Assembly (NCBI RefSeq): GCF_000407545.1
Contig: NZ_ASWH01000001.1
Span: 62,001-126,000, forward strand
Direction: 5' to 3'
Length of the DNA: 64,000 nt
Origin: Enterococcus gilvus ATCC BAA-350
Lineage (GTDB): Bacteria; Bacillota; Bacilli; Lactobacillales; Enterococcaceae
Shown here: positions 1 to 7,928 of the stretch, one piece after another
Layout: each line of letters opens with the position of its first letter
Numbering within the stretch: position 1 is the first letter of the stretch
Position numbers and translations under genes: made by a program
The notes under the pieces: model-generated
The model's database searches: none
The model's input: the letters and a program-made list of their open reading frames with translations, nothing else
What the model was told of the DNA's origin: nothing

Positions 1-62
1 GCAACTAGGAAAAAGCCGACAACAGCTAAAATTCGTACAACCATAGGATAATCTTTCATCAT
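1..62 (-). CDS. N-terminus of a small membrane protein (runs off the window)
   Basis: Read leftward, ATG-ATG at 62-57 follows a good ribosome site (AAGGA, about 8 bases upstream). The first 20 codons encode a short polar start followed by a hydrophobic stretch (VVRILAVVGFFLV), which looks like a signal anchor or first membrane helix. Another ATG at 69-67 is in a different frame and gives a Cys/Arg-rich peptide, so it was not chosen. Too little is visible to assign a family. Confidence 0.5.
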   Translation of the reverse strand, partial: MMKDYPMVVRILAVVGFFLV

Positions 63-271
63 TTTTCATTCCTTCTTTCCATTTGTTTATATCTTAACCA
101 TAGTTTAGCAAAATTTTTTTCCTGTTTCGTCCAACTTAAGACGTATTTATCGGAATCTTTCGGCGGATATGCTACCTTGTAGGCAACAATGTAAGAATCT
201 ATAGAAAAGAAGGCATTTCATGAAAAGAATCTAATGAGATTTGAGGATTATGATAGAGAGTGACGGATTCC

Positions 272-300
272 TTGATATTCTAGAGATTCTTTTGTTTAAT
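272..300 (+). promoter_or_regulatory. Probable promoter of the TMEM175-like gene
   Basis: TTGATA (272-277), a 17-base spacer and TTTAAT (295-300) lie 60 bases before the start codon at 360. No other feature was seen between 63 and 271. Confidence 0.45.
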
Positions 301-359
301 GAACACAGGAAAATGAACTTATTTTTTATTAGTAATTAATTGGTTAGGAGTAGAAAGAT

Positions 360-932
360 ATGCCGAAGTCACGAATTGAAGCTTTTACGGATGCGGTCAT
401 CGCGATCATTATGACGTTGTTGGTTTTAGAATTGCATGAGCCGAATGGGTCAGATTGGTCTGCATTTTTACATATGGAGCATAAATTTATCATCTATCTG
501 ATCAGCTTTATAAGCCTGGCGATCTATTGGAACAACCACCACCACCTCTTTCAATTGGTTCGAAAAGTAGACGGATGGGTTCTGTGGGCCAACAACTTTT
601 TGATTTTGATGATGACCTTGTTCCCGTATGTCACCGCGTGGGTCGGGGACTACCCCTTTGAATGGGCGCCGCAGGCATTGTATGGTTTGGTCACTTTAGG
701 GACAGATTTTGCTTATTATTTATTGGTCCGAGCGCTTGTGCGGGTGAATGGAAAAGAGTCTAAAATCGGAAAATTGTTCAAGCATTACCCGAAATTATAT
801 CTCTCCATCACATTAGCGATCGTCGCCTTGGTCTTAGGAAAATTGATTGCACCGATCGCTGTGCTGATCGTCAATGTGCTGATTTTATTAATGTGGTTTA
901 TTCCAGAAAAATCGATCGAAGAGACGTTATAA
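360..932 (+). CDS. TMEM175-family (DUF1211) potassium channel-like membrane protein
   Basis: This 190-residue protein begins with a first helix carrying R-x3-F-T-D at residues 5-11, a variant of the FSD signature that marks the pore-lining helix of TMEM175-type channels. About five to six hydrophobic helices follow, with the conserved His-rich WNNHHH segment after helix 2. Bacterial members are about 190-210 residues with one repeat and are thought to form tetrameric K+-permeable channels. The start follows AGGAG. The gene stands alone and ends in a terminator. The family call is firm; the physiological role is inferred. Confidence 0.82.
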   Translation: MPKSRIEAFTDAVIAIIMTLLVLELHEPNGSDWSAFLHMEHKFIIYLISFISLAIYWNNHHHLFQLVRKVDGWVLWANNFLILMMTLFPYVTAWVGDYPFEWAPQALYGLVTLGTDFAYYLLVRALVRVNGKESKIGKLFKHYPKLYLSITLAIVALVLGKLIAPIAVLIVNVLILLMWFIPEKSIEETL

Positions 933-940
933 AAGAGATG

Positions 941-973
941 ACAGCAGCCGCTTTTCAGGGTTGCTGTTTTTTT
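941..973 (+). terminator. Rho-independent terminator after the TMEM175-like gene
   Basis: ACAGCAGCC (941-949) pairs with GGTTGCTGT (959-967), with one G-T pair, followed by seven T. Confidence 0.8.
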
Positions 974-1051
974 GTATTCAAAAGGGAATAGAAACCGAAA
1001 AAAATTTCTTTCTTTTGGCGTATTTTAGGATAGATGTTATTTATTTGAGCG

Positions 1052-1060
1052 TGCTATAAT
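1052..1060 (+). promoter_or_regulatory. Extended -10 promoter for the Rpn-type gene
   Basis: TGC-TATAAT at 1052-1060 is a consensus extended -10 element 63 bases before the start at 1123. No good -35 is visible. Confidence 0.5.
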
Positions 1061-1122
1061 GAGGGCGAGAAAACGCTTTTCATGATAGCCGCGAGACTAC
1101 TATTCTGAAAGGCCGTGATGAT

Positions 1123-2067
1123 ATGCTAGAGTACTTACCCACAAACGATTTGATCTTTAAGAAAATGCTGACCTCCGAAGATTCCGCGAACATCCTTCGA
1201 AATTTTGTCAAAGACCTGTTGGACATTGAATTCAAGACCCTCACGCCAAAAGAAACATACCATATCGATAGTTACAAAAAATCATATGAGCACTTAGAAA
1301 TTGGGCTGACAGAAGTGGATATATTAGCCGTTGCCGAGGATGGCAGCCAGGCGACGATCGAGTGTCAGATACAGCCTCATCAGTTCTTCCAAGAGCGGAC
1401 CGTGTTCTACCTGACGGAAGCCTTTCGTGCCCCCTTTGGAAACAGGGAGTCGGAGGATTTTGTCGTGAAAAATAATTTTTCTGCCTTGCGTCCCGCCTAT
1501 GGCATCAACATTATTGATTTCCACTTGTTTGATAAGGATCAAGACGCCTTGCAAACATACCGCCTACTCAACAAGACGACACAGCGCCCTTTTGTTGGAG
1601 GCAAAGGCAAAGAACTGCTGACACTCTGCTTTTTAAGCCTCAAAAACAAGAATATAGAAAAGGATAGTAAAGCGTACCACTGGCAATACTTTTTAAAAAC
1701 CGGGGAGGCATTGCAAGAAGCGCCTGCCTATATCAAAGAAGCCCAGAAAAAAATCAATTACTTCAAATTAAACGAGGAGGAGAAAACGATGATTACAAGG
1801 ATCAATAAAGCAAAAGACATCAATGATGCCGTGATCTCATCTGCAAAAGTAGAAGGTTTTGACTACGGACATGAAGAAGGCCTTAGAAAGGGTAGGAAAG
1901 AGGGCCAAACTGAAGGACGCAAAGAAGGACATAGAGAAGGTAAGGCTGAAGGAGAGCGTAAAATTGCTTTGAATTTACTGGAGATGGGGCTTCCAATAGA
2001 AAAAATCTCAGAAGCAACAGGGTTAGAAGTAGAAATCCTACAGCAGTTAAAGTCAGAAAAAACATAA
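1123..2067 (+). CDS. Rpn family recombination-promoting nuclease / PD-(D/E)XK transposase-like protein
   Basis: 314 residues. The N-terminus (TNDLIFKKML) is typical of the Rpn/PDDEXK_2 family. The likely catalytic core is the Asp in EVDILA (about residue 66) and the E-x-Q of IECQIQ (about residue 80). Members cut DNA and promote RecA-independent recombination; they are often annotated as transposases although no inverted repeats accompany them, and none are seen here. The C-terminal third contains five or six imperfect G-R/H-x-E/K-G repeats (about residues 248-280), very charged and probably helical, followed by a helix-turn-helix-like tail (LEMGLPIEKISEATGL). The gene is monocistronic with its own promoter and terminator. 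Confidence 0.8.
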   Translation: MLEYLPTNDLIFKKMLTSEDSANILRNFVKDLLDIEFKTLTPKETYHIDSYKKSYEHLEIGLTEVDILAVAEDGSQATIECQIQPHQFFQERTVFYLTEAFRAPFGNRESEDFVVKNNFSALRPAYGINIIDFHLFDKDQDALQTYRLLNKTTQRPFVGGKGKELLTLCFLSLKNKNIEKDSKAYHWQYFLKTGEALQEAPAYIKEAQKKINYFKLNEEEKTMITRINKAKDINDAVISSAKVEGFDYGHEEGLRKGRKEGQTEGRKEGHREGKAEGERKIALNLLEMGLPIEKISEATGLEVEILQQLKSEKT

Positions 2068-2112
2068 CGATATGCGCAATTGTGATAAATGAATAGCAGA
2101 CGAGAGTCGTGT

Positions 2113-2145
2113 CCCCCGGCATTTTTAGATGTCGGGGGATTTTTC
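2113..2145 (+). terminator. Strong terminator after the Rpn-type gene
   Basis: CCCCCGGCA (2113-2121) pairs with TGTCGGGGG (2130-2138), then a T-rich tail. Confidence 0.85.
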
Positions 2146-2176
2146 GCTTCCAATCGATAGGGGAATCGTTGTTAGG

Positions 2177-3076
2177 TTAGGTCGCATTCGGTTTGTTAGG
2201 GAAGAGGGGCAACGCTTCGTTTAAAAAGTGAGTCAGTGCATTGGCTGGATTCTGATGTTTCCAAGCGAAAAAAAGGTTGTAGAGAGTTGGAATATTTCCT
2301 TCAACTTCGCGATAGCAAAGATCGGAGTGACTATTTTTGGAAGATTCATGAATCAAAGCAATGCCCATCCCGGCTGCGACAAATGCCAACAGTGACTGCA
2401 TATTGTCAGCAGTCAGAGCGATAGTTGGACTGAAGCCATTCGCCATACAGGTCTGGATAAATTGATCAAAATAAAAGGCACCAGCTTCTCGACGTATTGC
2501 GACAAAGGGTTCATTGACGAGATCGTGAATAGCTATCGTCCCTTTTTTGATCAGCGGGTGTGTAGGGGGAAGTGCTAGTAAGCAGCGTTCTTCGCGAACC
2601 AGATGGTATTGAATAGCCGGGTCAGGGCGTTGCGAACCAACGATCCCAAGTTGAATCTGATCTTGTATTAACGCATCTAGCTGCATAGCGGTAGTCATTT
2701 GGTGCGGAATAATGTCTACGTGCGGATATTTTTGCTTATAGGAGTGGATCAACGTCGGCAAAATATCCCATAGAGCGGCCTCGACAAAGCCGATCCTCAA
2801 CGTGCCGTGCTCGCCGCTGATCGCTTGTTCCACGGCTGCTTCTGCTTCATGAACAGCTGTCAGTATGCTTGTTGCCTGTTTCAAAAAGATTTCGCCAACC
2901 TCTGTCAGCAGGACTTGATGTGTGTCCCGATAAAACAATTGACCGTTTAATTCCTCTTCGAGCTTCTTGATTTGCTGGCTGAGTGCGGACTGCGCGATAG
3001 GGATTTTACTCGCTGCTCGTCCAAAATGCAGTTCTTCAGCTAAGACAACAAAATAACGAATTTGACGTAATTCCAA
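2177..3076 (-). CDS. LysR-family transcriptional regulator
   Basis: 299 residues, the usual LysR length. The winged helix-turn-helix is at about residues 1-60 (MELRQIRYFVVLAEELHF, then SQQIKKLEEELNG) and a periplasmic-binding-like effector domain at about 90-290. The start codon is TTG, chosen because GAGGAGG lies just upstream and the family N-terminus begins there. It is divergently transcribed from the short-chain dehydrogenase at 3353, the classic arrangement in which LysR controls its neighbour. The effector is unknown. Confidence 0.88.
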   Translation of the reverse strand: MELRQIRYFVVLAEELHFGRAASKIPIAQSALSQQIKKLEEELNGQLFYRDTHQVLLTEVGEIFLKQATSILTAVHEAEAAVEQAISGEHGTLRIGFVEAALWDILPTLIHSYKQKYPHVDIIPHQMTTAMQLDALIQDQIQLGIVGSQRPDPAIQYHLVREERCLLALPPTHPLIKKGTIAIHDLVNEPFVAIRREAGAFYFDQFIQTCMANGFSPTIALTADNMQSLLAFVAAGMGIALIHESSKNSHSDLCYREVEGNIPTLYNLFFAWKHQNPANALTHFLNEALPLFPNKPNAT

Positions 3077-3245
3077 CGCCTCCGCCTCCTCTTATAGCAA
3101 TGTTTTTTTCAGATAACTGTCATCGGTTTTTGCTATTTTTCTTATCATCAAATCCAGTTTACAATGAGAGTGAGAAACAAACAATACTCAAAAAAAAGGT
3201 GTGCTGTTCACAAAAGTTTGGAACGTGCTATTCTTTTCTGATTTT

Positions 3246-3283
3246 GCTATAAGAGCGTTTACGGGCAGCTCTGTAAAAATAGC
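3246..3283. promoter_or_regulatory. Nested inverted repeat between LysR and SDR genes
   Basis: GCTAT (3246-3250) and AGAGC (3252-3256) are mirrored by GCTCT (3268-3272) and ATAGC (3279-3283). It sits about 70 bases before the SDR start in the divergent intergenic region. It could be a LysR-type operator or an mRNA leader hairpin; this is inference. Confidence 0.35.
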
Positions 3284-3352
3284 TACTGTCGCTTAACATC
3301 ATCCAGGTCGTATCTTTTTGATAAGGAAAACAGAGAGAGTAGGTGACAAACC

Positions 3353-4216
3353 ATGATTTTCAACGATCAAACAGCCATCATCACTGGCGGTGCTCGAGGA
3401 CTGGGATTTGCGTATGCACAAGAACTAGCCAAAAGAGGTGCCCACGTGCTTATCCAAGACAGCGGAACGAACGTAGATGGATGTGGCGATGATCCAACGA
3501 TCGTACAAAAAGCGGCAGAAAAGCTTCGTGCACAAGGCGGCTCTGTACGTGCCGTTGAAACGACGATCAATACACGGGAAGGCTGTCACGCACTTGTGCA
3601 AGAAGCGATAGACACATTTGGTCGCGTAGATATTCTGATCCACAATGCCGGCTGGGTTGGTTATCAAAGCATCACAGAGCTGACACCGGAATTTCTCCAA
3701 CGCGCCGTCGCCGTCCAAATGGAAGCACCGATCTGGCTGACCCAAGCAGTCTGGCCTCAGATGCAACAGCAAAATTATGGACGAATCGTACTCACCACCT
3801 CCTGTCGCGCAATATATCCCGAATACGCCAAACCAGGCCTGACAGCCTACGCTGTGACAAAACTCAGTCAAATCGGTCTAATGAACGTGCTGGCAAATGA
3901 GAGTCGCCAAACAGGGATCGAAATAAACGCTGTTTCACCAGTTGCGCGGACTCGAATGTGGGGCGCCGATCGAGAGCCGTTGGATCTAAAGCCCGAGAGC
4001 GTCGTTCCAGGCGTCGTTTACTTAGCATCGTCGGAGTGTCATGAATCGGCCTGGATTCTACGTGCAAGCAATGGTCAATTTCATGGGATTCGTTGGCAAG
4101 AAGGCGCAGAGGTCGATTATCCTCTGGACATCAAAGGACAGAACTGTCAAACAGCAGAAGAAGTGGCGGAGAAATGGAAAAAAATCGCCATTTCTGTTCC
4201 AGAATACCGCCTATAG
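3353..4216 (+). CDS. Short-chain dehydrogenase/reductase (NAD(P)-dependent)
   Basis: 287 residues with the classical SDR features: dinucleotide motif TGGARGLG at residues 10-17, NAG at about 101-103, catalytic Ser in TTSC at about 145-148 and Y-x3-K (YAVTK) at about 167. The C-terminal extension of about 40 residues after the core resembles larger SDRs with a substrate-lid region. The substrate is unknown. The divergent LysR gene probably regulates it. A terminator follows directly. Confidence 0.82.
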   Translation: MIFNDQTAIITGGARGLGFAYAQELAKRGAHVLIQDSGTNVDGCGDDPTIVQKAAEKLRAQGGSVRAVETTINTREGCHALVQEAIDTFGRVDILIHNAGWVGYQSITELTPEFLQRAVAVQMEAPIWLTQAVWPQMQQQNYGRIVLTTSCRAIYPEYAKPGLTAYAVTKLSQIGLMNVLANESRQTGIEINAVSPVARTRMWGADREPLDLKPESVVPGVVYLASSECHESAWILRASNGQFHGIRWQEGAEVDYPLDIKGQNCQTAEEVAEKWKKIAISVPEYRL

Positions 4217-4228
4217 TTTAAAAAATAA

Positions 4229-4278
4229 GAAGAACGACTGCGAGAGAGGGGGAACCCTCCAAGCATCGTTCTTTTTTT
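4229..4278. terminator. Bidirectional terminator between SDR and Rgg genes
   Basis: AGAACGA (4231-4237) pairs with TCGTTCT (4266-4272), with inner GAGGG/CCCTC pairing, followed by seven T on the plus strand and a less perfect T-rich tract on the minus strand. It lies between two convergent genes. Confidence 0.75.
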
Positions 4279-4283
4279 AAAGA

Positions 4284-5168
4284 TTATTCTTGATACCGTT
4301 GATAATAATTTTTTGCTTTTTCCAGATGCAGCTGAGAAATTATTTTGTAAAAATGGGTTTCAGAGGTGGGGATCGGATCTAATTGTTCCATTAGACTATT
4401 CAACTCGCGTGAATAGGTGGGATAATCCAAATAGGTATTCACTAGACAGGTGATAAAACGAAATTGTAAAGACAAGTATAAGTCGTCTGCCTTGGCGATG
4501 GCATCGCCATACAGCAGCAACGCAGCTACGGCCTCAGAAATGTCATGGATCATTAATAGCCATTGAATCCGGTTAAAATAGAGATCGCCGATTTCTTTAT
4601 AATAGACGTTAGAATCGAATGCTTCGTATTTAGCTAATGCATCAACCAGCCGGTTATAAAGCTGCGCCTCCTCCGCCTTCTCCTTCTCAGAAAACGAAAG
4701 AAGAATCAACTTCCCTAATTTGATCTCCTTTAACGTCCACATCTTCGTGTTGTCTAGATATACACGAATCTCCGAAAACGGTGCTCGCGAAAACTTATAA
4801 AAATTTGTGTTCGTGATCAGTACCAGCAAGTAAGCCTTGAGCGCCAAATACCGCATTTCTGTATGAGGATGCTGCTTATAGTCTTCGAAGAGGTCATAAA
4901 GGGCTTCGAATTCCCCGTGTTTATACAAACGGTCAATCTCAAGGTCTAAAAGCTTCTCTTCATTTTTCTCACGGCTGTCTCTAAAATAATCAAATTCAGT
5001 TTGACTGATTCCAAGATTATTCAAAAAGCCTTGGAATTTCGAGACTTCCACAGAATGTTTCCCAGCCTCAAAATCACTGTAAAAGGTTTTAGAAGCAATG
5101 CCGGTATAGACTTCCTTTTGAGTAAGGCCTTTTTGTTTCCGAATGTCTTTTATGATTTCTTCTCTCAT
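4284..5168 (-). CDS. Rgg/MutR-type helix-turn-helix regulator
   Basis: 294 residues from the ATG at 5168, which follows GGGAAGGAAG; an upstream in-frame ATG at 5252 would add 28 residues and has no ribosome site. An XRE-type helix-turn-helix lies at about residues 5-60 (IRKQKGLTQKEVYTG...SDFEAGKHS), followed by a long all-helical C-terminal domain, as in Rgg regulators that sense short peptides. No obvious hydrophobic pheromone gene was found next to it. It is divergent from the CPBP protease gene at 5269 with a 100-base shared promoter region, so that gene is a likely target. Confidence 0.78.
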   Translation of the reverse strand: MREEIIKDIRKQKGLTQKEVYTGIASKTFYSDFEAGKHSVEVSKFQGFLNNLGISQTEFDYFRDSREKNEEKLLDLEIDRLYKHGEFEALYDLFEDYKQHPHTEMRYLALKAYLLVLITNTNFYKFSRAPFSEIRVYLDNTKMWTLKEIKLGKLILLSFSEKEKAEEAQLYNRLVDALAKYEAFDSNVYYKEIGDLYFNRIQWLLMIHDISEAVAALLLYGDAIAKADDLYLSLQFRFITCLVNTYLDYPTYSRELNSLMEQLDPIPTSETHFYKIISQLHLEKAKNYYQRYQE

Positions 5169-5268
5169 AATGTCTTCCTTCCCCGATTCCTGTATACAGG
5201 AATTATACTGGTTTTTCGTCTTTTTTTGCATGCTATAGTATAAAAAAAGCAAACAGGAGGCAATTCAA

Positions 5269-6009
5269 ATGGATAAATCATACAAAAAATACCTTAAATT
5301 AATCGGTGCAGCCGTGGCACTGACCGGGGTCATCAGCCTATTTTCAGCCGCAGGGATCGTGTTCAACTTGAACGATAACGGCATCATTGTCTGCCAGATA
5401 ATGGCCTTTTCGATCTGCGGAGTCGCAAGTGTCCTTTATATGAAGAAAAAAGAGCCAACCTTGCGCGCCTTTGGGTTTCAAAAACCGCCGCTAAACAAAA
5501 GAATGCTTCTTTTTATGACATTGATCGTGTTGATCCAACCGGGCCTCTTCGGTGTGAATCATCAATTGCCGCTGTCAACGATGGCTTTGATCATGGTGCA
5601 AATGCTGCTGGTTGGATTTGTGGAAGAAACGGTCTTTCGCGGAATCTTTCTATATGTCTTAAGAAACCAATCGCCAAAAGTTTTTCTTCTTTTTTCTAGT
5701 CTCGTTTTCGGAGTACTGCACATGGCAAGTAGTTTGAATCCTGAAACTGCGGGCATCTTAGTCGGGTTACAAATCATCAATGCTCTGCTGTTGGGCCTTG
5801 TCTTTTCTCTAATCTACTATACGCAGCGCTCAATCTACACAGTGATTCTTTTTCACGGTGCTTTCAATGTGTTAGCGACGCTTTCTAACGCAGGATCGAT
5901 CGAGAAAAATATCACAGCCGTACTACTTTTGAGCCTTTGTTATGGCGTATTTTTACTCTATTTCAGCAGAGGGATTGCACCAATAGCGAACTTAAAAAGC
6001 AGCCATTAA
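5269..6009 (+). CDS. CPBP family intramembrane metalloprotease (CAAX/Abi type)
   Basis: 246 residues with about seven or eight membrane helices. The active-site motifs are EETVFRG (Glu-Glu-x3-Arg, about residue 119), FGVLH (about 146) and FHGAFN (about 197), which match motifs 1-3 of CPBP proteases. In lactic acid bacteria such proteins are linked to bacteriocin self-immunity or to processing of secreted peptides. A divergent Rgg regulator fits that theme, but no bacteriocin gene is visible nearby. The ATG follows AGGAGG. Confidence 0.85.
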   Translation: MDKSYKKYLKLIGAAVALTGVISLFSAAGIVFNLNDNGIIVCQIMAFSICGVASVLYMKKKEPTLRAFGFQKPPLNKRMLLFMTLIVLIQPGLFGVNHQLPLSTMALIMVQMLLVGFVEETVFRGIFLYVLRNQSPKVFLLFSSLVFGVLHMASSLNPETAGILVGLQIINALLLGLVFSLIYYTQRSIYTVILFHGAFNVLATLSNAGSIEKNITAVLLLSLCYGVFLLYFSRGIAPIANLKSSH

Positions 6010-6022
6010 ACGATACTATTGA

Positions 6023-6053
6023 GAAGCCTAGCAGATTTTTTCTGCTAGGCTTC
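6023..6053. terminator. Perfect 13-bp hairpin, probable shared terminator
   Basis: GAAGCCTAGCAGA (6023-6035) and TCTGCTAGGCTTC (6041-6053) form a perfect stem with a five-T loop. It lies between the rightward CPBP gene and the leftward Fst-type toxin gene and can serve both. The T-tracts after it are weak. Confidence 0.65.
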
Positions 6054-6098
6054 ATTTAGCAAGATGTAAATAGAAGCAGCTCGCGGTGAGTCCCGTCG

Positions 6099-6191
6099 TC
6101 ACGGATCGTGCTCTTGCAACCAGTGGTTGACAAGGGCAATGACCAATCCCACGAAGAGCGGTGCTAAGATGTAGCGGGTCAGCTCCTTCAA
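6099..6191 (-). CDS. Fst-family type I toxin peptide
   Basis: A 30-residue peptide starting at TTG (6191-6189), with GGAAGGAGGTGAG directly upstream. It reads MKELTRYILAPLFVGLV and continues through one membrane helix into a charged tail ending QEHDP. The I-A-P-x-F-V-G-L-V core is the hallmark of Fst/Ldr toxins of the pAD1 par system, which insert into the membrane and are silenced by an antisense RNA. The transcript can fold on itself: GTCGTCAC in the 5' leader (complement of 6223-6230) is complementary to GTGACGAC overlapping the stop codon (6095-6102), and the GGTGAG of the ribosome site (complement of 6196-6201) is complementary to CTCACC downstream (6085-6090). The antitoxin RNA promoter was not identified. 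Confidence 0.8.
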   Translation of the reverse strand: MKELTRYILAPLFVGLVIALVNHWLQEHDP

Positions 6192-6283
6192 AGGCCTCAC
6201 CTCCTTCCGCTAGTGAGAAGGGGTGACGACAGTTGGTTATTTTCCTACGCAAAATATTTGGTTTTCAAAGAACGAACGAGGGG

Positions 6284-6874
6284 TCACTGACCTTGATCCG
6301 GCACGTTTTCTTGTTTCCGATGGATCAGTCGTTTCCATAGTTTTTCCCGCGGCTTCCTCCTGGGCTCCTGCGCTTGGTTGGACGAGGGAACGGATTCGGA
6401 ATGAAGGCTGACAGCTTCTTCACTAGAGCTTGTGCTTTGGGTTTCGGTTGGTACTGTTTTTTTTATTAATGACGGTTGGTCGACGGCTGTAGTGGCTGCC
6501 AGCGAGACCTTCGGAAATTCTTCTTGAGGATTTGTCTTTATCGGAACCAAGGCCGTTTCAATGGCGCGTTCCACAAGGGGCAAGGAGAAGCAGCCTGTTT
6601 TTTCCTCCAATGTTGGTTTTTGGTTGAGGTCTTCGTTTAAGTTTTCGCCTCCGAAGATCTTCACGCGTTTTTTCGTCACAAGCTTGCCTGTAAGGACGGT
6701 ATCGAATTGCTTTACACCGTCGATTTCAAAAATATCTAATGCCGTTAATAGTTCGCAGGCCGCTTTCATTTCTTGCGGAGATAAGTTCGTATCTACGTCT
6801 GTATAGCGCCAGTTGAAGGGCTTGCCGTTGCCATCAGCAAAGGTCGTGACTAAATCAGTTCGTTCGTTGGTCAT
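6284..6874 (-). CDS. DUF2922-like protein with long polar tail
   Basis: 196 residues. The first 70 resemble the DUF2922 protein encoded at 7421-7633: a T-F-x-D-G-N-G-K start, W-x-Y-x-D/N, a helix with a conserved leucine series, then a VKxFDTV strand. The remaining 120 residues are Ser/Thr/Glu/Pro-rich without a recognisable fold and end in a basic segment. It is the last gene of the DUF1659-DUF2922 operon, 61 bases after the gene at 6936, and follows an AAGGAT ribosome site. Function unknown. Confidence 0.6.
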   Translation of the reverse strand: MTNERTDLVTTFADGNGKPFNWRYTDVDTNLSPQEMKAACELLTALDIFEIDGVKQFDTVLTGKLVTKKRVKIFGGENLNEDLNQKPTLEEKTGCFSLPLVERAIETALVPIKTNPQEEFPKVSLAATTAVDQPSLIKKTVPTETQSTSSSEEAVSLHSESVPSSNQAQEPRRKPREKLWKRLIHRKQENVPDQGQ

Positions 6875-6935
6875 GGGTAGTTATCCTTTCATTTATAATC
6901 TAAGTTTGCGTAGGTAGGTTAATTAATAGTTAGTT

Positions 6936-7352
6936 TCACGTTTCGGTGGTTTCTATTTTTTCGTTTGCTTCGGTTTCTTCATCGAGACGGACAGGGGACA
7001 AAAGGGAACGGACAAGGGACGAAGCCTTTTCCATAAAGTTGCGGACTGGAAACAGCTTCAGTCGCAGCGCCCGAAATTCGGGTGCCATGAAATAGTCCGC
7101 AAAGTAATGGAAGAAACGCTTCATGGTACGGGTGGCTTTCGTGTGTAAAAACAAATGACGGACGAGATCCTTGAGGAACCCTTTGAATTCCTGTGCGCCT
7201 AATTGTTGGCGAACCTTTGTGGCTAAAATGTATTGGATCGCGGTGCTGCTGTTTTGGGTCAATTGGTAAAAGCGAGTGATGCGGGTTTCTAACGTTGGTG
7301 CTTGTAAATGAAACAATTGGCTCTGGTTCAAAGTGATTTTCTGTTCTCTCAT
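6936..7352 (-). CDS. Hypothetical protein of the DUF1659/DUF2922 operon
   Basis: 138 residues, no family recognised. It is basic and rich in Phe, Leu and Arg (KATRTMKRFFHYFADYF region), predicted mainly helical, with an acidic tail ending EETEANEKIETTET. It has no signal peptide and no long membrane helix. The ATG follows AAAGGAGG. The gene lies between the two DUF2922-type genes in one leftward operon, with 68-base spacing from the upstream gene. Confidence 0.6.
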   Translation of the reverse strand: MREQKITLNQSQLFHLQAPTLETRITRFYQLTQNSSTAIQYILATKVRQQLGAQEFKGFLKDLVRHLFLHTKATRTMKRFFHYFADYFMAPEFRALRLKLFPVRNFMEKASSLVRSLLSPVRLDEETEANEKIETTET

Positions 7353-7420
7353 GGATATCGTCCTCCTTTATTGTTGAGAGGAGGGCGGGAAAAATTCCGC
7401 GACTCCTCAATGGTTATTGG

Positions 7421-7633
7421 TTAAAAAATCGGTGTTTCGATGGTTTCGACGTACTCGGCACTTTCCACCGTGTCGAATAAAACGACGTTGTCTTTCTTAA
7501 ATAGCTTCAATCCAGCGAAGCGTTCCAACAGTCCTTTGACTTCACTGGGTTGCTTTGTCGTATCGGGATTGGCGTAGCTCCACGAATGGCTCTTGCCTTC
7601 ACTGGTTTTAAAAATCGCGACTAATTTGGTCAT
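7421..7633 (-). CDS. DUF2922 domain protein
   Basis: 70 residues, the full length of this small family. Features are MTKLVAIFKTSEGKSHSW at the start, a helix from about residue 28 to 45 and the VVLFDTVESAEYV strand near the end. DUF2922 proteins are small, of unknown function, and are often encoded next to a DUF1659 protein, as here (gap 14 bases). The ATG follows AGGAGGAGG. Confidence 0.78.
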   Translation of the reverse strand: MTKLVAIFKTSEGKSHSWSYANPDTTKQPSEVKGLLERFAGLKLFKKDNVVLFDTVESAEYVETIETPIF

Positions 7634-7647
7634 ATTTTCTCCTCCTC

Positions 7648-7851
7648 CTATTTCACATACCGTGTTTGACTAGTCAAGATCACGCAGTCAAATTCACTGT
7701 TCTCTGGGACAAAGGCGGTCATGATCTCGCCTAATTCTAAAATGGCTTCTTCGGTTGGGTCGTCGATCACATTTTGAAAGTTCACTCGTTTCATTTTTTC
7801 TAATCCTTGGTCGATCTGTACTTGTACTTTTTTTCCTAATGGTTGAATCAT
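7648..7851 (-). CDS. DUF1659 domain protein
   Basis: 67 residues. The layout is a short beta start (KKVQVQIDQG), a segment with F-x-N-V-x-D-D-P-T and a C-terminal strand ending LTSQTRYVK, which fits DUF1659. It is the first gene of the leftward operon. The start follows CGGAGGAAC. Function is unknown. In other Firmicutes the DUF1659/DUF2922 pair is recurrent, which suggests the two proteins act together. Confidence 0.75.
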   Translation of the reverse strand: MIQPLGKKVQVQIDQGLEKMKRVNFQNVIDDPTEEAILELGEIMTAFVPENSEFDCVILTSQTRYVK

Positions 7852-7897
7852 GTTTGTTCCTCCGTTTTCTTTTTTTTTGGTTCCGGCCGGTGACTAA

Positions 7898-7926
7898 AAG
7901 ATAGCGGATTCAAAAAAATAAGGCAA
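7898..7926 (-). promoter_or_regulatory. Promoter of the DUF1659/DUF2922 operon
   Basis: Read leftward: TTGCCT (7926-7921), 17 bases, TATCTT (7903-7898), 47 bases before the start codon of the first gene. The nearest AAATTTG box begins two bases upstream of the -35 element, a typical activator position. Confidence 0.6.
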
Positions 7927-7928
7927 AC

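Noticed and set aside
1123..2067. Insertion sequence, because Rpn proteins are often called transposases
   Set aside because: No terminal inverted repeats or target duplication around it; the gene has its own promoter and terminator.
5168..5269. Short hydrophobic pheromone gene for the Rgg regulator
   Set aside because: No small open frame with a ribosome site and hydrophobic C-terminus was found on either side.
6052..6252. 66-codon minus-strand frame overlapping the Fst-type toxin
   Set aside because: It is out of frame with the toxin, lacks a ribosome site at its start and resembles no family; the 30-residue frame has both.
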